6,986 bases of DNA from Desulfobulbaceae bacterium (GTDB taxonomy: Bacteria > Desulfobacterota > Desulfobulbia > Desulfobulbales > Desulfobulbaceae): assembly GCA_027011235.1 (NCBI GenBank), contig JALVAI010000342.1, forward strand, positions 1 to 6,986, written 5' to 3'. A program made the translations under genes and the position numbers. This document shows, piece after piece, positions 5,973 to 6,986 of this stretch; the first letter of the stretch is position 1, and the number at the start of each line of letters is the position of its first letter. Under the pieces are notes generated by a model. It was not told the DNA's origin, ran no database searches, and saw nothing but the letters and a program-made list of their open reading frames with translations.

Positions 5973-6771
5973 GGAATCCTTTTTCAAACCGTTTTACTCG
6001 GTCCTGGTCCTGGCCTTTGTCTGTTCCTTTCTCGTGTCCCTGGCCTCGGTCGGCCTGCGTCCCCTGCAGGAGAGCAACCGGGCCCTGGAACGCAAAAAAA
6101 ACATCCTCCTGGCCGCAGGATTGTTGCATGGAAATGCTGACGACAAGAAAATTGATACCCTGTTTGCCCAGGTTGAGCCAAGGGTTATCGACCTTGCCAC
6201 CGGTACCTTTGTCCCCCCTGAAACCATGGACCCGAAAACCTTTGACCAACTGGCATCGACCAATGACCCGCAGCTCAGTCACCCCCTGGCAAAGGATAAG
6301 GACATCGCCGGCCTGCGCCGTCTGGAAAAATATTCGCTGGTTTATCTCATAAAGGACAAGGGCAAACTGAAAGAGATCGTCCTGCCCATCCGCGGCAAGG
6401 GTCTCTGGTCGACCATGTACGGGTACGTGGCCATAGACAGGGATCTGCGCACCATAGACGGCATTGCCTTTTACGAGCACGGTGAAACCCCGGGCCTGGG
6501 TGGTGAAATAGAAAATCCCGCCTGGGAGGCCGGCTGGCAGGGCAAAAAAATCTATGATGATGAAGGCAAAGTGGCGATCAAGGTTGCCAAAGGCGCTTCC
6601 AAGGCCAAAGGAAAGGCCGCATCCTATGAGGTGGACGGCCTTTCCGGGGCAACCCTGACCGGCAACGGCGTTCAACGCCTGTTCCATTTCTGGTTTGACG
6701 ACCAGGGATTCAAGCCCTTTCTCGAGCGGCTCAGAAGTGAGAATGGAGAAGAGGAGGGAGAAAATGGCTGA
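5965..6771 (+). CDS. nqrC: Na+-translocating NADH:quinone reductase subunit C (covalent FMN)
   Basis: Membrane-anchored subunit that carries a covalent FMN and passes electrons to NqrB. Related to RnfG. The product is 268 aa (V. cholerae about 257), with one N-terminal membrane segment (about 11-31) followed by a soluble FMN-binding domain. HGETPGLGGEIENPAW at 172-187 is the conserved family stretch. The flavinylation motif DGLSGAT at 224-230 makes Thr230 the FMN acceptor for ApbE, followed by LTGNGV. The frame is open upstream within nqrB, but ATG 5965 gives the family N-terminus (MAKESFFKPFYSV), has AAGGA nine bases ahead and overlaps the nqrB stop by 8 bp. The C-terminal tail SENGEEEGENG is acidic because its codons double as the nqrD ribosome binding site. 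Confidence 0.96.
   Translation: MAKESFFKPFYSVLVLAFVCSFLVSLASVGLRPLQESNRALERKKNILLAAGLLHGNADDKKIDTLFAQVEPRVIDLATGTFVPPETMDPKTFDQLASTNDPQLSHPLAKDKDIAGLRRLEKYSLVYLIKDKGKLKEIVLPIRGKGLWSTMYGYVAIDRDLRTIDGIAFYEHGETPGLGGEIENPAWEAGWQGKKIYDDEGKVAIKVAKGASKAKGKAASYEVDGLSGATLTGNGVQRLFHFWFDDQGFKPFLERLRSENGEEEGENG
6751..6760 (+). promoter_or_regulatory. Strong ribosome binding site of nqrD inside nqrC
   Basis: GAGGAGGGAG sits three bases before ATG 6764, with full Shine-Dalgarno cores (GGAGG, GGGAG) at usable spacing. It is the strongest such site in the window and lies in the codons for the Glu/Gly-rich NqrC tail. Confidence 0.75.
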
Positions 6772-6986
6772 ATCAACGACCCGGGAGCTTCTGCTCCGTC
6801 CCATTTTTCACAGAAACCCGATCGCCCTGCTGGTGCTGGGAATATGTTCGGCCCTGGCGGTTACCGGCAAGATGGACACCGCCTTTGTCATGTCCGTCTG
6901 CGTCACCGTGGTGGTTGCCTGCTCCAGCTTTGTCATCAGCCTGGTGCGCCACCATATCCCCAGCTCGGTGCGCATCGGCATCCAGA
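6764..6986 (+). CDS. nqrD: Na+-translocating NADH:quinone reductase subunit D (5' part; runs off window)
   Basis: Integral membrane subunit of Na+-NQR, related to RnfE. It pairs with NqrE and shares a buried 2Fe-2S cluster at their interface. Only 74 codons are present. They begin MAESTTRELLLRPIF and include NPIALLVLGICSALAVT at 18-34, with Cys28 at the position of the cluster-ligand cysteine (V. cholerae Cys29 as I recall), then TAFVMSVCVTVVVACSSFVISLVR and HIPSSVRI. Two hydrophobic segments are visible, about 20-33 and 38-62. The start overlaps the nqrC stop by 8 bp and has a strong Shine-Dalgarno. The gene is intact as far as it goes; the truncation is the window edge. Confidence 0.96.
   Translation, partial: MAESTTRELLLRPIFHRNPIALLVLGICSALAVTGKMDTAFVMSVCVTVVVACSSFVISLVRHHIPSSVRIGIQ

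Noticed and set aside
5267..6352. Plus-strand 361-codon frame overlapping nqrB and nqrC
   Set aside because: It is out of frame with both genes and rich in Arg, Pro and Gly. It is a shadow of the true frames.
3381..6986. Rnf complex (rnfC, rnfD, rnfG, rnfE) instead of Nqr
   Set aside because: The first subunit lacks the Cys-rich ferredoxin motifs and the NADH/FMN domain of RnfC and has NqrA landmarks throughout. NqrB and NqrD sequences also fit Nqr better than RnfD/RnfE.

Overview
The window reads almost entirely on the + strand. It is a bacterial chromosomal segment with moderately high GC genes (many GCC, CTG and GGC codons) and one AT-richer, repeat-bearing intergenic gap. Gene content and protein style suggest a Gram-negative anaerobe, possibly of the Desulfobacterota (Desulfobulbales-like). 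That guess rests on general resemblance only and is not proven by any marker here.

Layout. Bases 1-165 are the tail of an unidentified protein whose stop codon overlaps the start of the next gene (ATGA). Bases 162-1796 are a complete phosphoglucomutase gene (pgm, 544 aa) with its catalytic serine, metal-binding aspartates and phosphate-binding loops intact. Bases 1797-2365 (569 bp) hold no convincing gene but are rich in structure. They contain an inverted pair of 23-nt hairpin repeats, a perfect 8-bp inverted repeat, a 108-bp imperfect palindrome with GTAA...TTAC ends, a 7-bp inverted repeat, and a GC-richer stretch I cannot identify. Bases 2366-6986 are one tightly packed operon: apbE (FAD:protein FMN transferase, Tat-type signal), nqrA, nqrB, nqrC and the first 74 codons of nqrD. 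The operon runs off the right edge, where nqrE and nqrF would be expected.

How the genes work together. nqrA-F encode Na+-translocating NADH:quinone oxidoreductase, a membrane complex that couples NADH oxidation and quinone reduction to Na+ export. NqrB and NqrC each carry an FMN bound covalently to a threonine through phosphate, and ApbE is the enzyme that installs it. Both acceptor motifs are visible (DGVSSAT in NqrB, DGLSGAT in NqrC). The maturation enzyme is therefore encoded first in the operon, one base ahead of nqrA, rather than after nqrF as in Vibrio. pgm is separated from this operon by the repeat-rich gap and belongs to sugar phosphate/glycogen metabolism.

No undescribed multi-gene system is evident. 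The least explained material is the intergenic gap, above all the 108-bp palindrome: on the + strand transcript, most of its non-Watson-Crick positions become G-U pairs.
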